DNA of 58,715 bases from Planctomycetota bacterium. Its GTDB lineage: Bacteria > Planctomycetota > Phycisphaerae > Phycisphaerales > Phycisphaeraceae. Location: NCBI GenBank assembly GCA_021413865.1, contig JAIOPN010000020.1, positions 1 through 58,715 on the forward strand, in the 5' to 3' direction. Positions 8,706 through 17,212 of the stretch are shown in pieces. A program made the translations under genes and the position numbers. Position 1 is the stretch's first letter. Each line of letters opens with the position of its first letter. Under the pieces are notes generated by a model. The model searched no databases and was not told the origin of the DNA. It was given only the letters and a program-made list of their open reading frames with translations.

Positions 8706-8723
8706 GCCGCTCGCGGCTTAGCG
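8706..8723 (+). repeat. Short intergenic repeat GCCGCTCGCGGCTTAGCG, copy 1
   Basis: An 18-base sequence that recurs exactly at 9676-9693 and 41904-41921, always in a short gap between plus-strand genes. Its core can fold as a small hairpin (AGCCGC/GCGGCT type). It is a REP-like repeat family. Confidence 0.75.
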
Positions 8724-8755
8724 CTCTTCTCTTGTCTTCTCCCCGGAGAGTCCCA

Positions 8756-9676
8756 ATGCCCGAACCCGTCGTCTTCCTCAACGACCGCCTCCTCCCCGCC
8801 TCGCAGGCGCACATCAATATCTACGACCTGGGCATCGTGCTGGGCGCGACGCTCACGGAGATGACGCGCACGTTCCACCACAAGGCGTTCCGACTCGACG
8901 ACCACCTCGACCGGCTCCACCGATCGCTCAAATACGCCAACATCCACCCCGCCATCGACATCAACGCCATGCGCGCCGCGACGCTCGAACTCATCGAGAA
9001 GAACGCCTCGCTGCTCGCCGCCGATGAAGACCTGGGCGTCGTCCACTTCGTCACCCCCGGCGAGAACCAGGTCTACGCCGGCAGCGCCGCCGCCCCCGCG
9101 CGTCTCACCCCCACCGTATGCATCCACTCCTTCCCTCTCCCCTTGTCCGTCTGGCGTCCGCTTATCACCGACGGCGTGCACGTCGTCACCCCCTCCATCC
9201 GCCACGTCCCGCCGGTCTGCGTGGACCCGCGCATGAAGAACCGCTCCCGCCTGCACTGGTGGCTCGCCGATCAGCAGACCAAAACCGTGGACCCCAAGGC
9301 CATCACGCTCCTGCTCGACCTGGAGGGCAACGTCACCGAGTGCGCCGGGTCGAACTTCGTCGTCGTCAAAGACCGCACGATCTACTCGCCCAACCCCAAG
9401 AACATCCTCCTGGGCGTGAGCCTGATGACCGTGAAGGAACTCGCCCCCGCGCTGGGCCTGTCGTACGCCGAGAAAGACCTGCAGGTCTATGACGTCATGA
9501 GCGCCGACGAGGCGTGGCTCACCACCACCCCCTACTGCATCGCCCCGGCGACAAAGATCAACCACACCCCCATCGGCGACGGCAAGCCCGGCCCGTGGTT
9601 CCACAAGATGATGGACGCCTGGAGCCAATCCGTCGGCCTCGACATCCGCAGGCAGATCATCGACTCCCGCCGCTAG
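8756..9676 (+). CDS. Class IV aminotransferase (IlvE/DAAT-like)
   Basis: A protein of 306 residues. The PLP-binding lysine is probably in RMKNRSRLHWWLA (about residues 160-172), and the class IV signature LEGNVTECAGSNFVVVKD lies at about 190-210. The length matches branched-chain or D-amino-acid aminotransferases and aminodeoxychorismate lyases. Which of these it is cannot be told from the sequence. The chosen ATG follows CGGAGAG; an ATG-like start further upstream would add only eight residues with no support. It stands alone with a short gap to the MFS gene. Confidence 0.85.
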   Translation: MPEPVVFLNDRLLPASQAHINIYDLGIVLGATLTEMTRTFHHKAFRLDDHLDRLHRSLKYANIHPAIDINAMRAATLELIEKNASLLAADEDLGVVHFVTPGENQVYAGSAAAPARLTPTVCIHSFPLPLSVWRPLITDGVHVVTPSIRHVPPVCVDPRMKNRSRLHWWLADQQTKTVDPKAITLLLDLEGNVTECAGSNFVVVKDRTIYSPNPKNILLGVSLMTVKELAPALGLSYAEKDLQVYDVMSADEAWLTTTPYCIAPATKINHTPIGDGKPGPWFHKMMDAWSQSVGLDIRRQIIDSRR

Positions 9677-9693
9677 CCGCTCGCGGCTTAGCG
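9676..9693 (+). repeat. Short intergenic repeat GCCGCTCGCGGCTTAGCG, copy 2
   Basis: Exact second copy of the 18-base repeat at 8706. It begins within the stop codon of the aminotransferase gene and lies just before the MFS gene promoter. With its left flank (cgcta) it makes an 11-base bulged hairpin. Confidence 0.75.
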
Positions 9694-9712
9694 TCCCCTC
9701 CCTCTTCTGCCC

Positions 9713-9718
9713 TACACT
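9713..9718 (+). promoter_or_regulatory. -10 box of a probable leaderless promoter (MFS gene)
   Basis: TACACT ends 7 bases before the TTG start at 9726, so transcription would begin at the start codon itself. Three other genes in the window show the same spacing (19030, 34219, 51975). No clear -35 box. Confidence 0.45.
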
Positions 9719-9725
9719 CTCCCCC

Positions 9726-11057
9726 TTGCCACCCGCCCCGCCGCAATCCGAACCCCACGACCCCTACGCGGTGCTGCGCCTCCGCGACTTCCGCCTCTTC
9801 CTCATCGGCAGCACCACCTCCTGGGTCGCGCTGATGATGCAGTCCACCACCATCGGGTGGGACATCTACGAGCGCACCGGCGAACCGCTGGCGCTGGGGC
9901 TGGTCGGGCTGGTGCAGATCATCCCCGGCGTCCTGCTCGCCCTGCCCGCGGGTCACGCCGCCGACCGTTACGACCGCCGCAAGGTTTTGCTCGTCTCACA
10001 GGCGCTGCTGCTGCTGTGTTCGGCCGGGCTGATCGCGTCGTCGGTCTGGAAACTACCGCTGATCTTCATGTACGCCTGCCTCTTCGCCGTCGGCGTGTCG
10101 CGCGCCCTGATGGGGCCCGCCAAATCCGCGCTGCTCCCCAGGCTCGTGCCGCGCGAGCTCTTCGGCCGCGCCGTCACCTGGAACAGCACCTGCTTCCAGG
10201 CCTGCGCCTTCATCGGCCCCGGGCTGGCGGGTGGGCTTATCTGGCTCACCCACGGCGCGACCACAGCCTACGTCGTCGATGCCGTCTGCACACTCGCGTT
10301 CATCGCCTCGCTGCTCTCCCTCCGCGTAGACACAAAGCCGACGGGCAACACCGAATCCATCAGTCTCGCGAGCCTCGCCGCGGGTTTTCGTTTCGTCTGG
10401 AGCCGGAAAATCCTCCTCGCCGCCATCACGCTCGACATGTTCGCCGTGCTGCTGGGCGGGGCAGTGGCGCTCATCCCGGTGTACGCCAAGGACATCCTCA
10501 GGGTCGGCCCGGCGGGCCTGGGCACGCTCAATGCCGCCCCCGCCATTGGGGCGCTGGTGATGTCCCTCGCGCTCGCCCACCGCAGGCCCATCGAAAAAGC
10601 CGGCCGGGCCCTGCTCTGGACCGTCATCGGCTTCGGCGCGGCCACCGTCGTCTTCGGCCTCTCACGCAGCTACGCCCTCTCGCTCGCCATGCTGTTCCTC
10701 ACCGGCGTCTTCGACATGGTGAGCGTCGTCGTGCGGCACACGCTCGTGCAGCTCCTCGCCCCCGACGACATGCGTGGCCGCATCTCCGCGGTGAATAGCA
10801 TCTTCATCGGCCTCTCCAACGAGTTGGGCGGGTTCGAGTCCGGCTTCGTCGCCACGCTCTTTGGTTCTTCGGCCAACCTGGCGCACGGCCCGACGGTCTC
10901 CGTCGTTAGCGGCGGCATAGGCACAATCCTTGTCGTGCTGCTCGTCTGGCGGCTCTGGCCGCAACTCGTGCGGTTCGGCCGCCTCGACCACACCGGTGCG
11001 CACGAAGCCGACATCCCCGGGGAAAACCCGGACGACAACGCGCCGCGCGTGGCGTGA
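9726..11057 (+). CDS. MFS transporter (EntS-like)
   Basis: A protein of 443 residues with about 10-12 membrane segments from residue 22 to 415. The conserved loop between segments 2 and 3 reads HAADRYDRRKVL, and a similar DDMRGRISAVNSIF stretch is in the second half. This layout is that of the EntS/MFS_3 exporters, which move siderophores or drugs out of the cell. The substrate is unknown. The start is a TTG next to a -10 box, which fits a leaderless message, and no other start lies upstream of the first helix. It ends convergently 6 bases from the next gene. Confidence 0.85.
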   Translation: MPPAPPQSEPHDPYAVLRLRDFRLFLIGSTTSWVALMMQSTTIGWDIYERTGEPLALGLVGLVQIIPGVLLALPAGHAADRYDRRKVLLVSQALLLLCSAGLIASSVWKLPLIFMYACLFAVGVSRALMGPAKSALLPRLVPRELFGRAVTWNSTCFQACAFIGPGLAGGLIWLTHGATTAYVVDAVCTLAFIASLLSLRVDTKPTGNTESISLASLAAGFRFVWSRKILLAAITLDMFAVLLGGAVALIPVYAKDILRVGPAGLGTLNAAPAIGALVMSLALAHRRPIEKAGRALLWTVIGFGAATVVFGLSRSYALSLAMLFLTGVFDMVSVVVRHTLVQLLAPDDMRGRISAVNSIFIGLSNELGGFESGFVATLFGSSANLAHGPTVSVVSGGIGTILVVLLVWRLWPQLVRFGRLDHTGAHEADIPGENPDDNAPRVA

Positions 11058-11063
11058 CGGCCT

Positions 11064-12404
11064 TTACACCAAATCGCTGAGCTTCTTCGCCTTCCCCAAC
11101 TGCGGGCAGAGCTTCGCGATGTCCACCGGCTTGTTCGTCACGAACGACTTGTTCGCCGCGATGCCGATGAGGATCGACGCCGCGCCCTGACCCTGCCCCG
11201 CGTTGCGGCCCCATTTTTCCTTCGGCGGCCTGGGCGAGAAAATCTGCTCGGCGAGCAGCGGGTCCGACCCGCCGTGGCCGCCCTCGGCCTTGGGGATCTC
11301 CACCTCGTACGCCTTGCCGAACATCGGGTGAACCACGCAGCGGCTCTTCCAATTCAACTCGTGCCCCTCGGGCGATGAGGCCTTCTTGCCCTCGACCACG
11401 TGGCTGCCGTGCTCCTCGTTGTACTCCAGCCGCCCCTTCGTGCCGTTGAATGCGATGTGGAACCCCTCGCGCGGGAGAAAGGCGTTGAGCGAGTAGGTCA
11501 GCGCCACGCCCGTGCGGTATTTCACCAGCACGCTCATCGTGTCCTCGGCGGTGATGTTGTCGCCGAAAACGTTGCGGTCGCGGATGTAGCCGTCGTATTT
11601 CTCGGTCTTGTGGTAGAGGTCGAGCATGTAGCCGCCCTGCGAGCCGTCGATCTTCAGTGCGAACGGGTCGCCCTTGGTGTCGTGGCCGGTGTAGCGGTCG
11701 TACTTCACCTTCACGCCGCGTTTGCGGGCGTTTTCACGGCCGTAGAACGCGAGCTTGCCGTAGCCGAACACCTGCTGGGGCACGGCGTCGAGCCACCAGT
11801 TCACCAGGTCGAAGTGGTGCGTGGACTTGTGCACCATCAGCCCGCCGGACTTCTCCTTCTCCCGGTGCCAGCGGCGGAAGTAATCCGCGCCGTGGCTGGT
11901 GTTGAGCATGTACTCCATGTCGGCGCTGACGATCTCGCCGATCGTGCCCTTGACCAGGAGCTGCTTCACGAGCGTCGTGCCCGGCGCCCAGCGGTAATTG
12001 AACGTGACCCGCAGCCTGCGGCCGGTCGCCTTGATGGCGTCGAAGATCGCCCGGCACTTCTTGTCGTCGATCGTCATCGGCTTCTCGGTGATCGCGTCGC
12101 AGCCGAGCTTCATGGCGCGGATGATGTACTCGTGGTGGTACGCGTCCACGGTGGTGACGATGACCACGTCGGGCTTGGTCTCTTTGATCATGCGGTCGAA
12201 GTCGCCGGCGAGGTAGGTCGGCACCGCGTGGTATTTCAGCTCGTTGACCAGCCGCTTGTTGTGCCAGTCGAGCCGGCCCTGGTTGGTGTCGCACATGCCG
12301 ACCAGCTCGTTGTTGGCGCTGAACCGGCTGACGATGGGGTCGATGAAGTTGACGACGCGGCCGCCGGCGCCGACGACGGCGTAGCGGGTGATCTTCTTGC
12401 TCAT
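11064..12404 (-). CDS. Gfo/Idh/MocA-family oxidoreductase
   Basis: A protein of 446 residues. The N-terminal Rossmann fold has VVGAGGRV (about 10-17) for NAD(P), and the catalytic lysine motif TEKP lies at 106-109. The second domain (about 150-440) includes KSTHHFDLVNWWLD, where the HHFDL histidine is typical of the active site. Family members oxidise sugar or inositol hydroxyls, often as a cofactor-recycling half-reaction. The start ATG follows AGGAG. It is the last gene of the minus-strand catabolic cluster 17211-11064, though 185 bases with a palindrome separate it from its neighbour. Confidence 0.9.
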   Translation of the reverse strand: MSKKITRYAVVGAGGRVVNFIDPIVSRFSANNELVGMCDTNQGRLDWHNKRLVNELKYHAVPTYLAGDFDRMIKETKPDVVIVTTVDAYHHEYIIRAMKLGCDAITEKPMTIDDKKCRAIFDAIKATGRRLRVTFNYRWAPGTTLVKQLLVKGTIGEIVSADMEYMLNTSHGADYFRRWHREKEKSGGLMVHKSTHHFDLVNWWLDAVPQQVFGYGKLAFYGRENARKRGVKVKYDRYTGHDTKGDPFALKIDGSQGGYMLDLYHKTEKYDGYIRDRNVFGDNITAEDTMSVLVKYRTGVALTYSLNAFLPREGFHIAFNGTKGRLEYNEEHGSHVVEGKKASSPEGHELNWKSRCVVHPMFGKAYEVEIPKAEGGHGGSDPLLAEQIFSPRPPKEKWGRNAGQGQGAASILIGIAANKSFVTNKPVDIAKLCPQLGKAKKLSDLV

Positions 12405-12484
12405 ACAAGGCTCCTGCGCCCGCCGGGTGTGGCGGGCCGCAAATTAGAACGGCACGGCGCGGACGGGGCAAGCACCGGGCTTTC

Positions 12485-12586
12485 AGCCACGCCCGATCCT
12501 GAGTCCGCGAAGGGTCGGGGTCTTCGTGCATCATCGGCAGAATACAGACCCCGACGCTTCGGAAGGCCTCAGCATCGGGCGTGGCT
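12485..12586. repeat. About 100-bp palindromic element, copy 1
   Basis: Ends agccacgcccgat (12485-12497) and its complement (12574-12586) pair, and the interior holds further imperfect complementarity around GGGTCGGGGTC/GACCCCGACGCTTCGG. A second copy is at 23130-23230 and shares a near-identical stretch of about 35 bases (GACCCCGACGCTTCGGAAG to CATCGGGC). It is a MITE- or REP-doublet-like repeat between two minus-strand genes. Confidence 0.8.
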
Positions 12587-12589
12587 CAA

Positions 12590-14545
12590 TTATTCGAACA
12601 CCACCATGACGTGCCCTCGGTCGTGGGTCACGCTGACCTCCGCGCGGCCGTTGTGGAACTCGAAGTCCAGGTCCACGTTCTCGGGGGCCAGGTAAGCACG
12701 GCGCGGCTTGCGGCCCAGCCGCACCGAGAGTGAGACGTTGATGAGCGGCGTCGCGTCCTCCACGATGTCCAGCGACTGCGTCCGCCGCTGCGGGGCGAAG
12801 GCCACCAGGTGGGTGATCGTCCGCTTGCCCTGCGTGGTGATGCTCGTCTCCAGGAAACTCGGCCCGCCGGCGCGGACCAATGGCTCGGGCAGCAGCCGGT
12901 CGATGCAGCGGCCGATCAGCTCGCGCAGCGGCAGGTTCCCGTGCGACGCGTAGGCCCTGAAAATCGGATAGGCGATCGTGATGCAACGCCCCTTCTGCAC
13001 GGCGGCGGCGTAGCGTGAGACCTTGTCGGGCGGGGTCTGGTTGTGCGAGGAGAAGTGCCGCCAGTTTCGCTCGAAGTAGGGCTCGACGACGCGCGCCAGG
13101 GCCTGCGCCCCGCGTGCCGGCGTAAAACGGAGGCCCGGCTCGTACACGACATGGTCCGTGGCGGGAATGCCCCGACCGATCTCGCGGCCGAAGCGGAGGT
13201 ACGTCGTGGAGAATGGCGACTGGCCGTGCGCGACGATGCCCAGCTCGCGCATCGCCGGCTTGCCGTCGGGGCCGACCGCCGAGGGTCCGCAGACGAGCAG
13301 CGCCCCGCCGCTCTTGAGGTATTTCGTGAGCCGGGCTTTGAGCGGCGCGTCGATCGCGTGCCCCTCGGGGACGATCACCAGTTCAAACGGGGAAAGGTCC
13401 GCGTCCGTGTCCACGAAATCAAACTGGTGGCGGAGCTGCTGGAGGGCGCGGACGACGCCCTCGTTGGGCTGGCCGGGCTTGCCGATGTAGGCCGGGTCGC
13501 GGACGAAGAGCACGCCGATCTGCGTCTTGCTCTTTGCGCCGTCGCACCAGGGCTCGCACGCCTCGACGTGTTTGTAAACCGAGCCGATGAGCTCGTAGGC
13601 GGCGCGGTCGAGCACGCCGCGCGGGTGGAGCTGGTCGCCGACGCTGCACTGCGCGCCCTGGGCGAGCATCTGCGCGCACTCATACATCAGCGCCGCGCGG
13701 GGCTTGAGGCCGCCGAAATCCGCCCAGCCCTTGTGGAACCGCGCGGTCATGCCCATGTAGGGCAGGCCGAACCGGCGGACGTAACGCACGTTCATCGGGA
13801 AATACATGTAGCCCCAGCCGCCGCTGGGCAGGGCTTCGATCTCGACGTGGCGGAGGAATTTTTTCTCCACGTCGAGGTTGGAGAGCGGCCGGCTGTTGAA
13901 GGCGACGGCGATGCGCTTCCCGCCATGCGCCGATTCGATCTGTTTGAGGTAACGGCCCATGTACTGGTGCGACACCCGACGGGAATAGTCCGTGCGGTCC
14001 TCGGCGTTGTCGGGGTCGAGCCCGGCCTTGAGCATGCCGTCCACCGCCCATTTCGACACGCTCGGCTGGTCCCAGCACATGTCGAGGAAGACGCCGTCGA
14101 GCGGCTTGAACTTCTTGATGACCTCGTTGATCTGATCGGCGAGAAAATCCTGGTACGGGCTGGACATGTCCACGATGTGCCAGTGCGCCCCCAGCGAGTT
14201 GCCGCCGCCGCCGGGCGGGATGACGAGCCACTCGGGGTGCGTGTGGCCGGCGTACTCGTCGCACTGCACCGAGAGGTAGATCGGGGCGCGGATATTGTGA
14301 CGCTTGAGCGCCTCGAGTTGCTCGCCGAGCAGGTCGAAGCCCTTCTTCATGCCCGGGTGGCGTGCGGGGTGTTTGGTGTCGTAGTAGAGGTGGCCGTGGT
14401 GGCACTTGCCGAAAACGGTGATGCTGTTGACCCTCGCCTCCACGAGCGTGCGTGCGAACTCGTCGGCGTCGAACTCCACGCCGACGTCGGGGATCGCTGG
14501 GCCGGTGTGGAAGTCGAGGTGGATCTGGCGGAAGGGGAGATGCAT
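12590..14545 (-). CDS. Glycosyl-hydrolase-like protein (GHL6/beta-galactosidase trimerisation type)
   Basis: A protein of 651 residues. The N-terminal half (about 1-340) looks like a TIM barrel of the hypothetical glycosyl hydrolase 6 family, with FRQIHLDFHTGP near the start, VFGKCHHGHLYYDTK, and DGVFLDMCWDQPS carrying candidate acidic residues. Residues about 370-560 resemble the beta-galactosidase trimerisation domain (glutamine-amidotransferase fold). The start ATG has AGGAG 7 bases upstream; the open frame continues further 5' without support. No signal peptide, so a cytoplasmic enzyme on small oligosaccharides is likely. Substrate unknown. Confidence 0.75.
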   Translation of the reverse strand: MHLPFRQIHLDFHTGPAIPDVGVEFDADEFARTLVEARVNSITVFGKCHHGHLYYDTKHPARHPGMKKGFDLLGEQLEALKRHNIRAPIYLSVQCDEYAGHTHPEWLVIPPGGGGNSLGAHWHIVDMSSPYQDFLADQINEVIKKFKPLDGVFLDMCWDQPSVSKWAVDGMLKAGLDPDNAEDRTDYSRRVSHQYMGRYLKQIESAHGGKRIAVAFNSRPLSNLDVEKKFLRHVEIEALPSGGWGYMYFPMNVRYVRRFGLPYMGMTARFHKGWADFGGLKPRAALMYECAQMLAQGAQCSVGDQLHPRGVLDRAAYELIGSVYKHVEACEPWCDGAKSKTQIGVLFVRDPAYIGKPGQPNEGVVRALQQLRHQFDFVDTDADLSPFELVIVPEGHAIDAPLKARLTKYLKSGGALLVCGPSAVGPDGKPAMRELGIVAHGQSPFSTTYLRFGREIGRGIPATDHVVYEPGLRFTPARGAQALARVVEPYFERNWRHFSSHNQTPPDKVSRYAAAVQKGRCITIAYPIFRAYASHGNLPLRELIGRCIDRLLPEPLVRAGGPSFLETSITTQGKRTITHLVAFAPQRRTQSLDIVEDATPLINVSLSVRLGRKPRRAYLAPENVDLDFEFHNGRAEVSVTHDRGHVMVVFE

Positions 14546-14618
14546 GGGGAACTCCTGGCCCGGTGAGGGGCACTCAATATAACGGGGATGATGAAGAGAA
14601 AGAGGAAGCCGTGAGCAG

Positions 14619-15407
14619 CTAAGACGGACGGGCGGGCTGCTGCCAGGCGGACATGCCGCCGTCGATGAGGAGCATCTGGCCGTGCACATGCTGCGCGGCG
14701 TCGCTGACGAGATAGACCGCGCCGGGGCCGCAGACGTCGGCGTCGGGGACCTGGCCGTTGGGCGTGTGGAGGCGGACCCAGTCGGCCTCTTCGGGGCGCT
14801 GGTCGATCCAGGCCGTCTGCGGCGTGCGGACCAAACCGGGGGCCAGGCCGTTGACGCGGATGTTCATCGGCGCCAGCGCGACGGCGAGCGTCTTGACCAT
14901 CATCTCGACGGCCCCCTTGGAGGTGTCGTAGGCGGTGGAAACAGGCTCGGCGAGCCGGCCGTTGATCGAGCCGATCATCAGCACACGGCCCGCCGTTTTG
15001 TGCTCGACCCAGTGGTGGGCGAAGCGCTGGGTGAGGAAATAGGCGGAAGCGACGTTGAGCCGCATCGTCTTCTCGAAGCGCTCGACGGTCATGTCGAGGA
15101 ACGGCACGTCGAAGTATTGCCCCGCGTTGTTGACGAGGATGTCGAGGCGCGGGTCCACGGCCAGCGCGGTGCGGAAAACACGGTCCACTGCGGTGCCCGT
15201 GTCGGCGTCGGACAAATCGCCGTCGATGAAATCCGCCTTCACCCCGGCGCGGCGGCAGCGGTCGAGCACGGATTGGGCGTCGTCGGACATCGCCCGGCCG
15301 TGGATCACCACGTCCGCGCCGGCCTGGGCGAACGCCTGCGCGATGGCGCGGCCGACGCCCTTGGTGGAGCCGGTGACGAGCGCGGCGTGGGACTTGAGGT
15401 GGATCAT
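14619..15407 (-). CDS. Short-chain dehydrogenase/reductase
   Basis: A protein of 262 residues with the classical SDR signatures: TGSTKGVGRA (cofactor loop, about 12-21), NNAG (about 95), the catalytic Ser in MIGSINGR, and YDTSKG with Tyr and Lys. The C-terminus ends LLIDGGMSAW, as usual in the family. It likely oxidises or reduces a sugar or sugar acid hydroxyl with NAD(P). The start ATG at 15407 puts the cofactor loop at the normal distance. It lies in the same direction as the glycosyl-hydrolase-like gene. Confidence 0.9.
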   Translation of the reverse strand: MIHLKSHAALVTGSTKGVGRAIAQAFAQAGADVVIHGRAMSDDAQSVLDRCRRAGVKADFIDGDLSDADTGTAVDRVFRTALAVDPRLDILVNNAGQYFDVPFLDMTVERFEKTMRLNVASAYFLTQRFAHHWVEHKTAGRVLMIGSINGRLAEPVSTAYDTSKGAVEMMVKTLAVALAPMNIRVNGLAPGLVRTPQTAWIDQRPEEADWVRLHTPNGQVPDADVCGPGAVYLVSDAAQHVHGQMLLIDGGMSAWQQPARPS

Positions 15408-15440
15408 GGGGTCGGCTGTTACTGGGTAGTGGTTCACTCT

Positions 15441-15527
15441 GGACGAGCCGCGACCGTGAGGGAGCGGTTCTGCTTGCCGGGCGAAGACGGAAAACAAGAA
15501 CCGCTCCCTCACGGTCGCGGCTCGTCC
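15441..15527. repeat. Perfect 31-bp inverted repeat
   Basis: Arms 15441-15471 and 15497-15527 are exact reverse complements of each other (ggacgagccgcgaccgtgag and so on), with a 25-base loop. It lies between two minus-strand genes. From memory, GAGCCGCGACCGTGAGGGAGCGG is a widespread planctomycete intergenic palindrome. It is a strong hairpin in either transcript but has no T-tract, so it is more likely a REP element than a terminator. Confidence 0.9.
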
Positions 15528-15536
15528 AAAAGCGGC

Positions 15537-16508
15537 TCACTCGGCCGCGGCCGGCTCGCGGGTCTGGGGCGTGTCCTTGTCGAGCAGCCAGGCGCGCGGG
15601 GCGGTGGAGCCCATGCTCAGCTTCACGGCCGGGGGCAGGGCGTGGAAAACGTCCGCCTCTTCCTTGTAGGTGTGGAGCAGCTTGAGCGTGTCGTCGCACC
15701 AGCTCATGAACGGGCTGTCGGAGCCCCACATGTACTTGCCGCCCATCATCTCGTGGATGACCTCGAGGACATGCCCGGGGCTGGTGTAGTCCGCCTCGAC
15801 GCGGTCGGGCTTCTTGGCGACGGCGGAGTGCTTGCCGCGCGCCAGCCGGCAGTGCGCCAGGTGGGCCGAGCAATCGACCCAGACGTTGGGCATCTGCGCG
15901 GCCTGCTTGAGGCCGGGGGCGTAGAAGCGCAGCGAGTGGGCGAGGTTGAAGCGGATGCGTGGGAACTTCTCGGCGATCTTGATGCAGTCCATCACCTGCG
16001 ACCAGGTGTCCTCGGCGTCGATCGAGGTGTGGATCAGCATGGGCAGGCGGTGCTCGGAGGCGAAGTCCATCATCGGCCGGCCCTCGCCCAGGAGCGAGAT
16101 GACCGAGGAGCGGAGGATGGTGCCCTGCAGCTTGAGGCCGACGTATCGGCCCTGGAGTTTTTCGAGGTTGCGGACCTGCTGGAAGACCTGCCGCGAGGGA
16201 TCGATCATCGCCAGGACGCGCAGCCGGCACTGCTTGTCGATGCGTTCGACCTCGCGGATGATCGCCTCGTTCTCGCGGTCGAAGGGGAAGCGGTGCGGGA
16301 GGAGCTCGACCTTGTTGTGGCGGGCGAAGGCGTAGGGGTCGAACGCGGAGGGCAGCGCGAAGGGGAAGACGATGGCGCGGTCGATGCGGTTGGCCTCGAG
16401 GTGTTCGAGCATGTCGCGTGCGGTGGAGGCGTAGGGCCACCAGCCGCGGAGGTAGAACGCGAAGTCGAGGCCGACGTGGTTGTGTACGTCGTAGATGAGG
16501 TCGTTCAT
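15537..16508 (-). CDS. Amidohydrolase-2 family metal-dependent hydrolase
   Basis: A protein of 323 residues. The start has DVHNH (7-11), the H-x-H metal ligand pair. Further ligands are likely LIHTSID (about 178-184) and the aspartate in WGSDSPF (about 260-266). This is the TIM-barrel amidohydrolase 2 family, which includes decarboxylases and lactonases, so a sugar lactonase or decarboxylase role would fit the cluster. The SDR lies downstream beyond a palindrome, and an RraA-like gene lies upstream. Substrate unknown. Confidence 0.85.
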   Translation of the reverse strand: MNDLIYDVHNHVGLDFAFYLRGWWPYASTARDMLEHLEANRIDRAIVFPFALPSAFDPYAFARHNKVELLPHRFPFDRENEAIIREVERIDKQCRLRVLAMIDPSRQVFQQVRNLEKLQGRYVGLKLQGTILRSSVISLLGEGRPMMDFASEHRLPMLIHTSIDAEDTWSQVMDCIKIAEKFPRIRFNLAHSLRFYAPGLKQAAQMPNVWVDCSAHLAHCRLARGKHSAVAKKPDRVEADYTSPGHVLEVIHEMMGGKYMWGSDSPFMSWCDDTLKLLHTYKEEADVFHALPPAVKLSMGSTAPRAWLLDKDTPQTREPAAAE

Positions 16509-16545
16509 GGCCTAGCCGCGGGACCGTCGGGATGGGAAAACCGAT

Positions 16546-17211
16546 TCAGAGGACGCCGTACTTGCGGTACGCGGCGGTGGCCTTCATGCCGGCCTTGATC
16601 GCGTCGCGTGTGACATTCTCGGCGTGAACCTTCTCCCACGCCCGCTGGACCGCTTCCTTCTCCACCTGCTTGGGCACCACCACCACGCCGTCGGTATCCG
16701 CGAACACAAGATCACCCGGGCCGAAACGCACGCCGTCGATCTCCACCGGCACGTCGATGTCGATGACGCGCTGGCGGTTCTGGCTGTCGTAGATGCACGT
16801 GCCGCGGGCGAAGCAGGCGAAGCCCATGGCCGTCATCTTGGAGACGTCGCGCACCGCGCCGTCCACGATCGTGCCGATGCAGCCGCTGTTGCGTGCCGCC
16901 GTCGAGAGCAGTTCGCCCCAGATGCCCGAACGCATCGAGCCCCCCGCCGCCGCGATCATGATGTCGTCGGGCTTGCAGGAGTCCACGGCGATCAGTTCGA
17001 GCTCGTAGGGCTTGGGATCGACGTGGGCCATGTCGGTCCAGAGCGTGGTCTTGCACCGGCCGACGATCTTGTCCACGCCCGTCATCGGCGGGAGCTGGAC
17101 GCGCGGCGACTGGTGCGTGAAACCCATCGCGTCCAGCGCATCGGCGACGACAGCCGAGTAGAGCGACTGCCGCATCATGGCCAGGGTGATCTTGGTCGTC
17201 TTGGTTGCCAT
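16546..17211 (-). CDS. RraA-like protein (HMG/CHA aldolase fold)
   Basis: A protein of 221 residues. GIWGELLSTAARNSG and TIVDGAVRDVSKM (about 98-130) carry the conserved active-site Gly-x-x-x-E and Asp-x-x-x-Arg-Asp pattern of the RraA/4-hydroxy-4-methyl-2-oxoglutarate aldolase family. PGDLVFADTDGVVVVP (about 163-178) is the other family signature. In this setting a divalent-metal aldolase or decarboxylase acting on a 2-oxo acid is more likely than RNase E inhibition. It is one base from the nuoA stop region and could be co-transcribed with it. Confidence 0.88.
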   Translation of the reverse strand: MATKTTKITLAMMRQSLYSAVVADALDAMGFTHQSPRVQLPPMTGVDKIVGRCKTTLWTDMAHVDPKPYELELIAVDSCKPDDIMIAAAGGSMRSGIWGELLSTAARNSGCIGTIVDGAVRDVSKMTAMGFACFARGTCIYDSQNRQRVIDIDVPVEIDGVRFGPGDLVFADTDGVVVVPKQVEKEAVQRAWEKVHAENVTRDAIKAGMKATAAYRKYGVL

Positions 17212-17212
17212 C

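Noticed and set aside
14682-16598. Long plus-strand open frame of 638 codons opposite the SDR/amidohydrolase genes
   Set aside because: The opposite strand codes for clear SDR, amidohydrolase and RraA-like proteins with catalytic motifs. This frame is a shadow of them.
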